A program made the translations under genes and the position numbers. Positions 24,556 to 37,841 of a stretch of 64,000 bases of DNA are shown here, in pieces. Origin of the DNA: Promerops cafer (Eukaryota; Chordata; Aves; Passeriformes; Nectariniidae); the NCBI GenBank assembly GCA_013398275.1, contig VZSE01013231.1, forward strand, positions 62,001 through 126,000, written 5' to 3'. Within the stretch, counting starts at the first letter, position 1, and each line of letters opens with the position of its first letter. The notes beneath the pieces are model-generated. The model ran no database searches, was not told where the DNA came from, and was given only the letters and a program-made list of their open reading frames with translations.

Positions 24556-27500
24556 GTAAGCATCAGTTGAGACAATAGAAGCTTGCAGTCTTCTCCTGCA
24601 CACTTGTTAATATTCTTTTAATTATTCACTAAAGGGGTTATACAATATACTGATTATGGAATAAATAAACTACAATAGACATAGGAGCCTAAAACATGAT
24701 ATAGGTTTCTTAGTTCAGGTCTTCATAAGCCATAGACACCTGTTTCCCTCTTCTCTGTTTTATGTCAGATTTGGCAGTAGAAGTTCAGAAAGTTCATGAC
24801 TGTCAGAAACTGGAAGATCTGGTTTCTCATTTCTTGAGTGAGTTCTTTAACTACTCAAAGTAATGAGAAACTCTCTCCAATACATTCATATTATAAAATT
24901 GAAAAGCTACAAATGCTTTTACTTTCAGATCCAGTCCTGTCATCTTGAAATGTGTGTGCTAATATGACTTGCTTCTAAATCATGGTGGGTCTCAAGGTTA
25001 GGCAGCTTTTCAGCTGAACAGGAAAAGACCTTGCAAATGTTGGGCAATTCAAACCAAATGGCTGTGGCACTGAGCAAGGAATGAAGCAACCACTGAAATC
25101 CATTTGGGACTTGGCTGCCCAAACTCATCGTGAATACTATGAAATGAAACCTTCAAACTTTTTAGTGCCCAGCTACACTGTCCCATCACATTTCCTACTG
25201 GTTCTCCTGAAAACATTATTTTCATATATCAGATAGTGTGTTCCTCTTTTTAGAAATAAGGGATTAAAGAACAATAAATTGCTGTTACATTCTTTTTTAT
25301 TTTTTTACAGCATTGATTCTTTTTTATTTGGTTTTATTTTTTAAGGTACTGTGTCCCACGTCCGTATTAATTTGGAAAGCTTTTATCTTCTCAATGGGTC
25401 TAGAAAATGGAGTAAGCAATATCCCAGCAGCCTATTTTAATTGGAGTGTAAAATTGTTTTTATAAGTCCATCCTACTGCTTTTATAACTTTGGCAGTAAA
25501 AAGAATTTATTATTAGAATATCCTTGTTGCATACCAACAGCCCTTGTCAATACTACTTGCAAGGACAAAACAAAAACATAAAGATAAAAGATGAAGCATC
25601 TTTTACATATTAAAAAGGCATCTGTCTAGTTCCTGAGTCTGCTAGTATAGATTACTTATTCAGTTGCTTTTAATTGTGGCTGAATGAGGAACAATTCCAC
25701 AAGTGATCTCAAGTAATTTCTTCCCTTATATGAAATTAGCACCAACCAATCACATAGTGTAGTTATGAAGATTTGTCTGAGAATGCTAGAATGACTGAAA
25801 AAAGTAAGAACCCTTTGGCAGAATCTGCTGTAACAAACAGGGGGGCACATACAGTTTATGTGAAATACTTCCAGGTTACAAGAATTCACACTTTTATTAC
25901 CTTACCATATAACACACTTCTGCAAACTTTGGGCTCCATATGAGCATATCTCCAAACTCCCACACTTATCATCTATCTTTGTCCCACCTCATGTGTCAGA
26001 TTACTTGTGATGTCCATAAACTGTCCACATATATCTACCCTGACATGGTTAATGATGCTTATTTCCTTAACATACTATTGAAAGACCATATGCTTCCAAA
26101 TGTTTTGTGAATTTTCATTGCATGAAATACTCTATTTAAAGTATCAGAGATAATTCTAAATAAGGCCTGGAAAAACTGGCAAACCTGTGGATTTGATCAT
26201 AACTGTCAGTGATGCTCTTCCAAAGGAAAGTTGGGCAGATTTTCCTTGGATGTCTTAAAGCTTTCTGACTCCAAAGTTACCTGCATGAGGTGATGGAAAG
26301 AACATACACTTAATATTCCTTGCTGACTGGGTGATGGGTAGAGAAAGGAGAAAGGCAAAAAGTGGTTGAAATCTAGACTTTTCACCTCCTGCTATGTGGA
26401 AAAACTTCTTTAGCAGGGATATGCTATAACTGAAAGTGCACTAATAAATAGAATTGATTGAAGTAGCTGTGCTGCAGAATGAATTTTTACTAAAGATACT
26501 ATTTTTTTAATGAAGAAACAAATTTATTTAGACTAATAGAATTAAGTAAGATACTATTCTAAGTTTACAATAGTGAAGTTGAAAAGCATCTTCCATTATA
26601 ATTGCAACTGCATTTCTAGCAATGCAGAAGTTTTCAATAGTGCCTGGTGGAAGGCATGAGCAAGAGCTCCTACAAAGATTTTGATTTATAAGTTACCCAT
26701 TTTTTAAAGAACTGCTAACCACACATTTAAAAGTTAAAATGCAGCAGAGAGTTGATGAGATAGGAGCAAATGAAAGTAAATCTTGAGTTTCTGATCATTT
26801 TAATAATTTCCTTTTCATACTAATAATAATTTCGAAATAATTGGAAAGCCTAGTGCAGTATGGGTCCATGTCAAAAGACAGGCATTTCTGAAATGCTCTG
26901 CAGCAATCTACGTTTTTAATACATCTAGTGATATGAATTTTCACTTTCTAGAAGTCTGAACAGTGAACTTTCATCAAGAAACCAATTAAGCAAACAAAGA
27001 ATACAAAACCAGATGGCAAACACAGGATAAGAGTGATATTAAACTTGATTCAACAACTTGTTCTGTGTTAGTAGAAATGACCTTAAAAATGTATTTTAGT
27101 ATCTAGGCTGAAAACCAATTAAGGAAGAACCTACATAAATCAGAGCACTGTGAAAATAAGATATGTAAACTGAACTAAGATTATATTTTTCTAAATAGAT
27201 TTTTATGGAAGCTATATTCATAGCATTATTTCTGTGCAGTTAGATCTATAATATGAGCTAAGTACAAAGTTCCAAATGGTGCCCAAGTTTTTTAAAACTT
27301 ATATTTAGTTCTAACATTAGCAAAGGAAAGGCAACAATCTCTGTCTAATAGATTATATATGAGGCAAGAAGACTGGCCCAAATATATTTTTTACTTAAAA
27401 CTGAAGGGGAAGTTAATAGTTTGAGTTTTCTCCCAATGAATAGTTTAGCTTCCACTTCATTTAGAGGGAACATATAGTCATAAAAAATGTATTTTCAGTT

Positions 27501-27690
27501 GGCTTTCAGTACAGATATGAGTCTGAAAAAGCAATAAACAACAATATTTAGGTTTAATGGTATTTTCTTTTGTTCTTTTTCTTGTTGAAAGGAGAGAAAA
27601 AAAGAGTTCTTAGCTACATATGTTATTCCATAAGAAAGAAATTACTTCATATCAATTGTCAAAAGGAAGCTGAAGATGACAAAGTCTTAC

Positions 27691-27732
27691 CTGTCCATGA
27701 CAAGATAAACTGAGCTTTCCTTCTCTCTTTGT
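27691..27732 (-). other. Candidate short exon (42 or 44 bases)
   Basis: Minus strand: CTATTTTTTTCAG or the next AG two bases on, then a short segment, then a strong donor (GGACAG followed by GTAAGA). With the first AG the exon is 44 bases; with the second it is 42 (14 codons' worth, entering and leaving in phase 1). All frames are open, so the reading frame cannot be chosen from the sequence alone. Both splice motifs are good, but a segment this short arises by chance easily. Confidence 0.22.
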
Positions 27733-27852
27733 CTCTGAAAAAAATAGCATTAAGAATATTCACTAGGGAAAGACAGTCATTTTCCCCCACAAATACCTGG
27801 ATCTGAATCTGTCTCTTTGGAAACTTTCTTAAACATCACTAAGCTGGAGGGG

Positions 27853-27883
27853 GAAAAAAAAAAAAAAAGAAAAAAAAGAAAAA
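27853..27883. repeat. A-rich tract
   Basis: A15, G, A7, G, A5 in succession. No retroelement body is recognisable next to it. Confidence 0.9.
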
Positions 27884-28269
27884 GGCTGGTTTCTTTGTGT
27901 TGGGAAACAGTTCTCCACCTTCATTGGAGCAGAAACTAGATAACAGTTTCCTCATATCCTAATGTCCTGTGGAATCAGCTAGGTGTTTATTTACCCCCTG
28001 GGTCTGACAGCAGATGAGTTTTATTGATAGAGAACTTAACAGATGAAAGGACAGAATTGGTCTTGAGTAGGTAGATAGCCATCCAGATGGAGCTATCCAC
28101 AAAGTGATTAGGTCTTGTAGCAAACATGCTATCAAAGGATGGAGCCATTTCATTTGTATAGGACTATTAAAGTATTTTATAGATATTGGAGTAGCTCCAG
28201 CAAAGAGAGTACTTCTGCAGGAAACTTGAGACCCTGGTGTGTAAAAGCTTCACTTGTGAGTTAAGGAAT

Positions 28270-28286
28270 CAAAGTTCGAATCTTTG
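28270..28286 (+). other. tRNA T-arm-like hairpin (B-box-like)
   Basis: The sequence CAAAG-TTCGAAT-CTTTG has the exact 5-base-pair stem and 7-base loop of a tRNA T-arm, and its loop resembles the Pol III B box (GTTCGAATC). The next seven bases (28287-28293) can pair at six of seven positions with 28216-28222, as an acceptor stem would. No proper D or anticodon arm lies between, so this is not a functional tRNA gene. It may be a relic of a tRNA-derived SINE or chance. Confidence 0.2.
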
Positions 28287-30543
28287 TCCTGAAGCAGGAA
28301 GAAAGTGAATTTGAGATCATTTCTCATACCTCTTAAGCAGGTATCTTAATCAAAGGGACATGATGTATTCTAAAGAAGCATTGCCTCATGCTGGAGCTAA
28401 TGGAGTTAATTGATGTTTGCTGCAGCTCCATAAGCATTAAGTAGTGTCATCAATCCTTAGCTAAAGCAGATTTCAGTACCTTCCTGACTATCATGTTATC
28501 TGACCTGTCGCTGGTTCCCCCTTCCTGAACAACGCTGTGTATTCATTAATATGCAACTGAGTAAAAATAGACTGTTTTCTTTCATGTGCCCAGGAATATA
28601 GAATTGAAATGGCTGATTACCCATGGTCAGAGAGCATTGAACAAAAATTCGATAATATATGGTACAGAAAGTATATATGACTGTTATAGCCATATATCTA
28701 TGACTAAAATAATAGGAGAAGAATAAAGCCTTTTCCATCCAAGGGCAAGTATGGGTTTAAAGATATAGTATTTGATTTCCAAGTTTTTCTAATAAAGGGT
28801 CTCACAGAGGTAAGATTTCCTAATATGATCCCAGAAGGGCTTATATGTGTAAATTGGGATCTTTCAGTGCTACCACAGATGTGCCATCCAGATGTAAGGC
28901 AGGTACATGCCCGGATGAAAAACAACCTGTCAAACCTTAGACTAGATGTAAACACAGGTAGGAAAGCCAAAGAATTTGGCAACCAGAAAGAAACTATGTC
29001 TTTGTCCTTTAAGAAGAGAATATAGAATCCTGCATCACATAATTAAAACAGCATAGGATTTCGCAGCCCACAGCTCTCAAGTTAGGTTTGCAGTTACTCG
29101 CAGTAGTTAAATATTGTGAGAAAAATACTAGCAGAGATAGCCAGAAAAGAAATTTTCTGTCAAAGATGAACTTTAAAAGTATTAATAGTCTTGTTAGCTG
29201 GCATTTGTGGTACTAGCAGCTAAGCTTTGATCATTCAGCTTCTTTGTATTTTATATTATTACGTCTTCATTTAGAAAGTGACAGAGGCCTGAAACAGATC
29301 TTTCATGATTTGGAGAACTGCAGACTTTTTCTTATGAAACATGCAAGTATTGTAAAAAACCTTTCTGTCATTTACTAAAACAATATCAGAATAAGTTTGT
29401 ATTGCTAGTGTCAAGGTTTATTATTCTTTTTTGTACCAACACAAAGTAAAGGAGTACACAGACTTCTTTTTTTAATCAATAATTTAAAAGTGTCATTTAA
29501 CACCAGAATTTCTTTAAATGAATACTAATTAATATAAATGCAGAAGTAAAATCTTAAGACTTGGTTAATTCAATAAAGTTTACAAGATAGGTAAACTCTT
29601 GTAATTTTTTTTTCTAACGCTTTTGATATTTTTCTTCTGTGGTCTTAGACTCTTACAGAAGTGAATCACAGAAATGACAACACCTTTCTATTTTTGCCTC
29701 AAACTGTAAAATAAAGATTTTAGATTTCATAATCTTTTAATTCTATTTTTTGTTACTGATTTCAGAGATTAAAATTATAAGTGAAACACCTGACCATAAC
29801 TTATAAAATTTAAATTAAAAAGAATAGCATCCTTCATTTAAAAATACAATAATCTTAAAAAAGGATTTGTAGTTCAAATTGCATATTTTATAATTATTGA
29901 AAATTCAAAATCATGAAATATTCACAGAGAGGTTAGCAGGAGCACTATAAAAGTTCAGTCTTTTCCTAGTTCATACAAAAAAATCAGTTTAATACCTACA
30001 ATATCTATTTTTTGTTTGTGTAGTTTGCTTTATGATCTTTCAAGAATAGTGCCACTGATATTTGTCAAATATTTATGCTAGCAACAATAAGTAGCTATTT
30101 CTTTGTGGCATTGTAGTAATAGGATTGAAATGAAGGGTTTTTATTCATTATTTACACTCAATTTTATGTATGACTTGCATATTAATTTCATCTATCTGAA
30201 ACTGAATTTACATTGCATTAGTTCTCGATAATCTAGATAATAAATAAAGGATCAAAAATTTTGATTACAGCACACTGTAATACATTAACAGTCAGACTAA
30301 TGGAATTTAGATGCACGATCAAAGTGATTGTACTTTGCTAAAAAAAAGGTAATGGTAATGAAACACTGGAAAATCTACAAAATGTTTGAGAGTGTACCCA
30401 AGGGATGAACTGTAGGATCTTCCTCTTCACACTGTAGCATGAATTATCTCTGAAGAGTGGAGGTCTGCTGGAGAAAGACCTTATTAGATGTCTACTGGAA
30501 ATGCAATGGAGCGGAGAGGAAAACAGCTGGGGGGCCTCTGGAG

Positions 30544-30634
30544 CGCGTGGAAGAAAACCTCCCGGCGCAGCCGGCGCGCGCGCCTGTCGGGAGAGGCGCC
30601 CCGCTGCGCCTGTGCGCCGTGGGCAGGGGGGACG
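30544..30634. promoter_or_regulatory. CpG-dense islet, possible regulatory element or first exon
   Basis: Sixteen CpG dinucleotides fall within about 91 bases, in a region where CpG is otherwise rare. The islet contains a perfect 12-base palindrome GGCGCGCGCGCC (30573-30584) inside a larger inverted pair, GGCGCAG (30564-30570) and CTGCGCC (30604-30610). The overlapping open frames on both strands are by-products of the GC-rich content and show no recognisable domain. A small unmethylated CpG island, a promoter of an unannotated transcript or an inserted foreign segment are possible. I see no TATA box or consistent splice donor to decide. Confidence 0.35.
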
Positions 30635-33600
30635 TGTGGTGATGTGGTGGCTGGAGGTCATCCTGGGCATAGTGATTATCTAATACACATTCTTCATTCC
30701 TCTTAATATGAAACATTCAATCCCTCTACAACTTTGCACCTAGAGCGTGGAATCCTGTCTTTTATTTCCAGAGCTCAGACGGGTCATTATTTAAACTCCT
30801 TGGTTTATCTGTACCCATCATTTTGTAAAGCTGCCTGACTTGATTTGCAATTCCCTGCTTTGCTAGAGCTTTTTTTTATCAAACAATATTGTCTGGAAAA
30901 CCTGGAAAACAAACCATGTAATAATATAAAACAATAAACATAAATATTAAACATATAACTTTGCTCTCTCTCTGTTGTACAGTTTCTCACTTTAGTTGAG
31001 ACTTTTCAAGATAGCAATTTATTTTTGTCAAGTCTACACTTTTCCTTAAAAAAATGCAGTGAGATAATGAATCATCATCAGCAAAAGTCCTTTGAATTCC
31101 TCACAAAAATAGCCATGAAAAAGAAACATCACTGGCCATCTTTGTCAAGGAGTTAGGAGATTAGTTCTGCTGACAACGATGTGTGATACATTAAAAAAAA
31201 AAAAAATTAGGACTGAGTCGTAGGACTCATAAGGAATACCTTGGGAAGGTAGGGGGTTTTTTGTTTATTTTGTTGGTTTTTTTCAATAAACCAGGCTCTA
31301 CGTGGAGTAGCATGTTTTTTCTAAACCCCAGTTCCTAGGAGAAAATACCAGCTAAATGCTCTTCCTTCTCCATTCACAGAAATATTGATCATAGTACAGG
31401 AAAAAGTAAAAATGCATCTAAACTGCCTGTGTCTCCAGTAATCCTAGATTTCCAAACTGGACATTTCATTGTATACAGAACACATTTAATGTTTTTAGCA
31501 CAGGTAAATAGAAACATTTAATCACAGTAGACCTTTGCTGTCTTCTTAGACTGTGACTATGAGGAAACATAATTTTTTAAATAAGAATAAAGGAAAATGG
31601 ATTTCTTGGGAGTTGTCTATTACACTGCCAGAACTATACCTGCACTAACAGCATCTCAGCACTTTCTTCTAGCTATAATGCTGTTGAAATATTTGAAATC
31701 TTGTAATACTGTAATATAAATGCAGTGCATATTCAGTTCCTAGAGGAATGTTGAAAATCATTGCTTTTATATAACTGAAATTCAAGATTGAAAATATTTC
31801 AAAAGCACCACGGTAGGAAGAAAATATTGAAATACTGTAGGAGAAGAACTGGAAACAGAAGCAACATAAATCAAATTTAGAAGGGAAGGAGTAGGCATGT
31901 TAGTCAATAAGCTGGCAGAGTCAATAAGAGAGACTTCTCAAAGCATACTGAGGATAGGAAAAGTGTTAATTGGGTACAAGAACATGTTTATGAGGGAATA
32001 CAAACAGATTTGAGCAAAACATGTAAATAACAGCAGAGCATTTGATATAGGAAATATTCCTCTGACCATGGTGGATCTTATATTGAATAGTAAATGAGAA
32101 GGCAACCAACATCAGTGAACCCTGGAAGATCAAAGACACCACAGCTTAGAGTTTGTTATTCACTTTGCTCCAAAGTTCAGTATTTCACAAATAGATCTTT
32201 TCCATATACTGATGTACAGTATCAGATTCAGCTTTCTGTATGGAAAGAAATAGTTTATTTAAAAGAATTAACTATAAAATGAATACATTAGGTTTTAGTT
32301 AAAAGACTGAGATGCTTAAATGTTGACATTTTGATATTTTGAAATAATGAAAAATATTACTGTTTATTCATTTACCATCTTCCTGAAATATATTTTAAAC
32401 GTAAAATATTGTAATTATTTTTAACCCACACTCATAAGATATTATCAGAATTATTAGGCACCCTGAAAATCTTCCATTAATTTTTCTAGTGTTTAAGGTA
32501 CATTAGAAAAGAAAACTATCAGCTTCATGGCTTTTTTATAACTTCAGATTTAAAATCACATTGGGTTTTCCAAAGTTTTCATAAGTCATAGAATTGAGCA
32601 AGTAATGTCTCATTATAACCTGATTTTAATAAATAACTTCATTATTTTTGAAATATTAGACTAACCTAGGCAATAACTGGGCAGGGTGGTTTGTTTTGTT
32701 TTCCAGAGACAGCCAAATAGGGCCATTTAGGTTTATTTTATCATCTGATTCCATGTTAAAGAAGAGAAGAGAAAAGAGGTCTATAGTGTTCCAATAGCAA
32801 TTGGCATGTAAAAAATCTGATCGGTCACCTAACTTTACCAGGTCTAAAATTCAGGTTTATTGAATTCTAATGTATTGAACAAATATTAAACATATTTTAA
32901 TTCAGGAGTGATTAGTTATACATAATTTGAAACTGTTCTACCTGTCGTCACAATTATTTTTATCAATTCTTTTCCATTTGTTATTGTTGCAGATAAACCA
33001 TATATGTCCCAAGATCCATGACACAGGCAGAAAAACATGAACTTTATCAAGCTCCTGAAACTCTAGCTGAACCTGCTGCCCACACTAAGAAAAACCCACC
33101 AGTTTCTTTAGCAGTACTGCCAACAAAAGCCCACAAAACTATAAAATATTTAATACAGTGAAAATCTGTTCTAGTCACATCATAAATTATAACTCAGAAT
33201 CAAACTAGAGAGTCATGGATGGGCATCTATTCAGTAATTATCCTTAATTCAATACTAGTAAACCCAATAAATATTAAACAAAAAGTTACCCCACATCTTT
33301 ATTATCAGTACTGTAGATGCAAAGTGACTGATCTTGCTATAGGAGAGTTTCTTATGCTGTTTTCTCTTCCTATTTCTTTTCACACAAATTAAATTTAATG
33401 GTATTTGTCCATAATTGTGGTATTAGGGTATTTCTGGTGCATCACAAATATGTATTTATTACTCAGCACTAAATTACATTTTGTTACTGGCCTAAATACT
33501 CAAGATTTAATTTTGATCCTAGTATCCACTATTCCATTTACTGTATCCAGGAAAAGGTAGATATTATCAAGAGAGTTGATGCAGAGACTGAACACTTTTA

Positions 33601-34716
33601 GCAATAACAAAGTAAGATAAAATGGAAACAGTGTGAAAACTCACAGATAAAAGATAAATGCTACAGAAGGTGAGAGGGAAACTTTTACCAGCTGTTGTTT
33701 ACCTTTAGTTAGTATTTGAGGATAGAGAATACTGGGCAAGAGCAGCAGCAGAAAGTTTCACAATTTAATAAAAGGACTGGCTGGAGGCAGAGCCTGAGGG
33801 CAGAACGTTTGGTTGTGTAGCCCAAAGGTCAATAGGGATGGATAAGGAAAATTATCTAATATAGGAAGGAAACAAGACTTCCCAGAGGGGATCTAACAGG
33901 AGAGGTTTGATTCCTGATTATCTCTGCTCCAGTCTTATTAACTAATTGCTTTCATTTGGTAAGTAAAAGTCAAAATATTCTTGTGCTAGCTTCATTGTCA
34001 GGGCAGAGAAGTTGACATACTTCCTAAGGTTTTTAAGCTCCTTTAATTGATCTGGGAAATTTCTAAGGGATCAATTACTGTGGTATTCTAAAACATTTGC
34101 AAATCAGAATTGTTAAAAACCACCCAGAATATTATGGGTTTACATCTTTGTAGCATATTTTAAAGTCACTTTAGAAAAAAGAATATTTTCACAGTTTCAT
34201 AGATGGAGACGTGGCATGATAAGTGCCTATGTGCTTTACTTATTATTCTCATTTACTCAAAGACCAAGCTGAGAAAAAAATGAAATTCCTTACTGTCCTT
34301 TGCTCCACTGTAGTACCTCACTTATCCAAGTAGAGGGAGGATGGGATGGAAAGGAGACACCTGATGCTCCTATCAGGTATTCTGGGAATGTAGAACCATT
34401 GACCATGTACTCCAGCTCTCCAAACTGGCAGTCAGGACGAATGGTGCAATTGTGTCAGTTCAGTAGTCCTTCCTTTTTATCTTTGCAACCCATGGCAAGC
34501 TCTGGACACAGAATGAGGAGCACTTCTATGTGCTTTAGAGCCGTAATAGACACTATATAAGGCACCCCTTGAAACAAAGTATTGTAGGTATTTACATCTG
34601 AGCAAGAATAACTGATGTCTGGTACGACATACAGGTCAATGAATGACAGAATCTACTTGAGTTGAAAAAAACACTTTATCAGTTTAGACATTGCCTTACT
34701 TTGCAAGTAACTTCAC

Positions 34717-35203
34717 TGTGGTTTGCAGCGTCCTGGGCCCCTCCCCTCAAGAAAGACATTGAGGTGCTGGAGCATGTCCAGAGAAGGGCAGAGATACAGG
34801 TAAAAGGTCTGGAGCACAGGTCTTGTGAGGGGCAGCTGAGGGAGCTGGGGGTGTTTAACCTGGAGAAAAGGAGGCTCAGAGGACCTTCTTGTTCTTTACA
34901 ACCACCTGAAAAAGGATGTTGTAGCCAGGTGGTCTCTTCTCCCAGGCAACTGGTGACAAGATGAGACAACATAGCCTTCATGCAGTTTAGGGGAGGTTCA
35001 GGTTGGACATCAGGAGGAATTTCTTAATGAAGAGTGTTGTTAAACATTGGAATGGACTTCCCAGGGTGCTGGTGGAGTCACCAATCATAAAGGTGTTCAA
35101 GAAACTGGACATCGAAATTAATGCCATGGTCTAATTAACAAATGGTGTTTAAAGGTTGATCTCAGAAGTCTTTTCCAACAAAAATAAGTCTGTGATTCCA
35201 TTA
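34717..35203 (+). mobile_element. CR1 LINE, 3' portion, plus strand
   Basis: CR1 phrases follow in consensus order: 'aagaaagacattgaggtgct', 'gagcatgtccagagaaggg', 'gagggagctgggggtgttta', 'acctggagaaaaggaggctc', 'gtctcttctcccaggcaact', 'ggaatggacttcccagggtg' and 'ctggtggagtcaccaatca'. It ends in 'tctgtgattccatt', the CR1 terminal repeat reduced to one unit. It is 5'-truncated, as most CR1 copies are. The part between about 35110 and 35165 has decayed or lost sequence relative to the consensus I remember. No intact ORF2 remains; the 100-codon frames on both strands inside it are remnants or shadows. Confidence 0.96.
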
Positions 35204-37841
35204 AGTAATTGAATAATTTGGTGCAAAATTAATAGTGCCCTGGTGTCAGAAAATGCAAAGACATGAAGTTGCTGTGGTGATGGAACACAACATGGATACT
35301 CTGAAGGACTCTTCCATGTCTAGAAATCACCACAATAGAGAGCTTCTTCCAGTGATTTGGGCATTTCTAAATATCCAGGAGCAAACCCCATCAAGTTGCA
35401 GAATTTTCCTCCTTAAAATTTTCTGTAATGCATTTGATAACATGAACATCTTCAATTCTTTTGAGTTATGATGTTCTATTTTGAGTTAAATTTTTGAGAG
35501 CCTTACAGTAGTGCTTTATTTGAATTTAGACATTTTGAACATATACATATCTTATACATGTTTGCAAGTTTTATTTCCACTTCCTTCAATAAGCAAGAAA
35601 TGCCCTTTTAACAGATCCTTAGATTTAAGACAGGTAGATTTTAATCTTACTTACTTCTGTTTTCCCCTTGTTAGAGACATTCACATTCATCTCCTTCAAG
35701 TCAAGAAAGGAGGTATTATAACATCGCAAAAGGGAAATTCCATGGAAGGTCTAGGAAATAGAAATTTGTATTTGTGGTCTTACGTAGTGTGACTGTATGA
35801 TTCTAAACATTAAGACATGTCGTTAGGTATTGCTGTGGTTTTATTTTTCCTACTACTGTTTTCCTCTGCTCATTACAAAACTGCGATGACAATGTGCTTA
35901 AGCATGTTTTAAAAGTGCTGAAGCAATCATTGAGACAGTTAAAGAGTAGAAGGGAAACATTCAGGGTTTACAGAATTTTCTGCTGCTGAATAGGGCGTTA
36001 GGTCCTTTTTCTCCAGAAACCCTGTGACCCTGATAATAAATACAATGACACAAGAAACAAAAGGTGACTACTCTGAGACAGTAAAGGTAAAGAGAAGCCA
36101 CACCCCACTGACAAAGTTCCTAGTCTATGAATGGTTGGAGGTTAGAAGAATATATAGAAAATATATTAAAGTTTTTGCCCTGTTTTTATAGTCTTTCCTG
36201 TGCATCTGCTTGCATTCCCCATACCAGACAGAAAACTGGTGTAGAAATAGCTTTGGTCCAACCTTCCAACCTGGCATGGTTGCTTTTATATTCCCTTTCT
36301 CACAGCTTCCATAAAAAATACTGGAGAAGAGAAGAATGCATCTTCCGTGTCCCTTCTCAAAAAAACCAGTACTTGAACAGAGAATTGAGAAGCTTCTTAC
36401 AGTTCAATGTTGAATAGACAAAACTCTGAAAGAGCAATTTGAGACAATCTATAAACATATATACATATTCTATATAGAAATATATAGAAATAATGTTAGA
36501 TATCATTACCAAGAGGATAAATACCCTCACTGTGAACCCAGAATCATCTTAAAAATCTCCCACAGCACAGTAACATGACATGACTTTACAAAGACTTCAA
36601 ATTTGTCCACAAATTTACATAAGAACACTGCAGATTAATTGCTAGAAATATAATATTTAGGACAAACTATGAATGACAACTCCAAGACAGTACTGGAACG
36701 TGTGGATGCAGTTTTGTTGGGTTTGCCTTTCCATCAGTCTTGTTTTAACAGCATGGTGATGAGCACCACAAAGAGGGTAAGATACAGTACAGTTGTCTTA
36801 TGGTAGACACTTAAAAATCCTTGAAGTGGTTGGTCCTTGACCAAGACACTTATAGTCTGTACACAGAAAATTAAAATTTAAGAAAAAACTGAGAAAACTT
36901 TATTGAACTATATGCAGTTCAAGTTCAGTCTATGTGTAAATATATGGACTTATAAATATTAGCATAAATATTATAGTGCAAAAATACTGTTAAAAAAAAA
37001 AAACAAAACTGCTTTTATCACTGTTACTCTCAGACCCATGTTTTTTCCAATATACCAATATGCATAACTGCTCTTTTATATAACTGTATCCAAATAAAGG
37101 GCATTATCAATATATCAGCCTGGATAAAAATGTCATACCTATGCCTAATACAGATCCATAAACTCAGCAGCACAGCGAGATATGAAGATCTATGAGGGGT
37201 TTAAACGCAAAGGGGAAATTAGCTATTTAAGAACAACAAACATTTTGTTGAAAGAAGCACTACATTTGTATAAGCATTCTGACAGTGTTGGATCAAATCC
37301 ATCTTATCAGTGTTCCTCACCTTTTTTTAATGGCAATAGGAGAGCTCACAGACTTACTTACTTCATCTCTTGGAAAGTTTTGTAATTTAAAATCTGAAAT
37401 AACTTAAATCTTTACCATAAAAAAATCCCAGAAAATGTCTCAAACAAACCACTGTTCAACAGATTCCCAGTATTACACCTGTTTTGCATAATCCCAGATA
37501 ACAAGAGGCTGGAGGGGTTCTCACTTTTATTGGCTGGAAAGTAGAATGTTCCTAAACTAAATAGAAACAAGTAGATGAACAAAAAATATTTCTAATCTTT
37601 GGGAAAACAGAATGAACACCTGTTCCTCCTTTGTTAATATGTTAAGTAACAGTTCCAGTTTTCTGGATTCTATTTGGAAGCAATATATTAGGTTTCAGGA
37701 TAGCAGAAGTATTGTGGAGATTGACACTATACCTTTGCTTTCACAGCTGTTTCTTTTCCTGACTGGCTATGTTGTTAACCTCCAGTCCTTAAGAATAATT
37801 GTGTTAGAGCATGAACATCTGAGTGAAGAGCAAAAAAGCCG
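35204..37841. other. AT-rich non-coding stretch, no gene seen
   Basis: No gene, recognisable repeat or convincing splice pair was found. The open frames at 35235, 35511, 36127 and 37182 (67 to 96 codons) have no recognisable domain and no paired splice sites. Confidence 0.6.

Larger units (their letters stand above)
19711..34716. other. AT-rich stretch with a few exon-like and CpG-rich islands
   Basis: Mostly AT-rich DNA without recognisable repeats. Exceptions are listed separately: candidate exons at 20762-20981, 24374-24555 and 27691-27732, a CA(3-4) low-complexity patch, an A tract, a T-arm-like hairpin at 28270-28286 and a CpG-dense islet at 30544-30634. The remaining sequence shows nothing I can name. 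Either intronic or intergenic status is possible. Confidence 0.55.

Noticed and set aside
33000..33110. Acceptor-like TTATTGTTGCAG followed by a short frame ending in a stop, as in a terminal coding exon
   Set aside because: Only about eight codons would be coding, no polyadenylation signal or partner exon is evident, and the motif is common by chance.
34662..34981. Two 100-codon frames on opposite strands
   Set aside because: They are CR1 remnant sequence (plus) and its shadow (minus).
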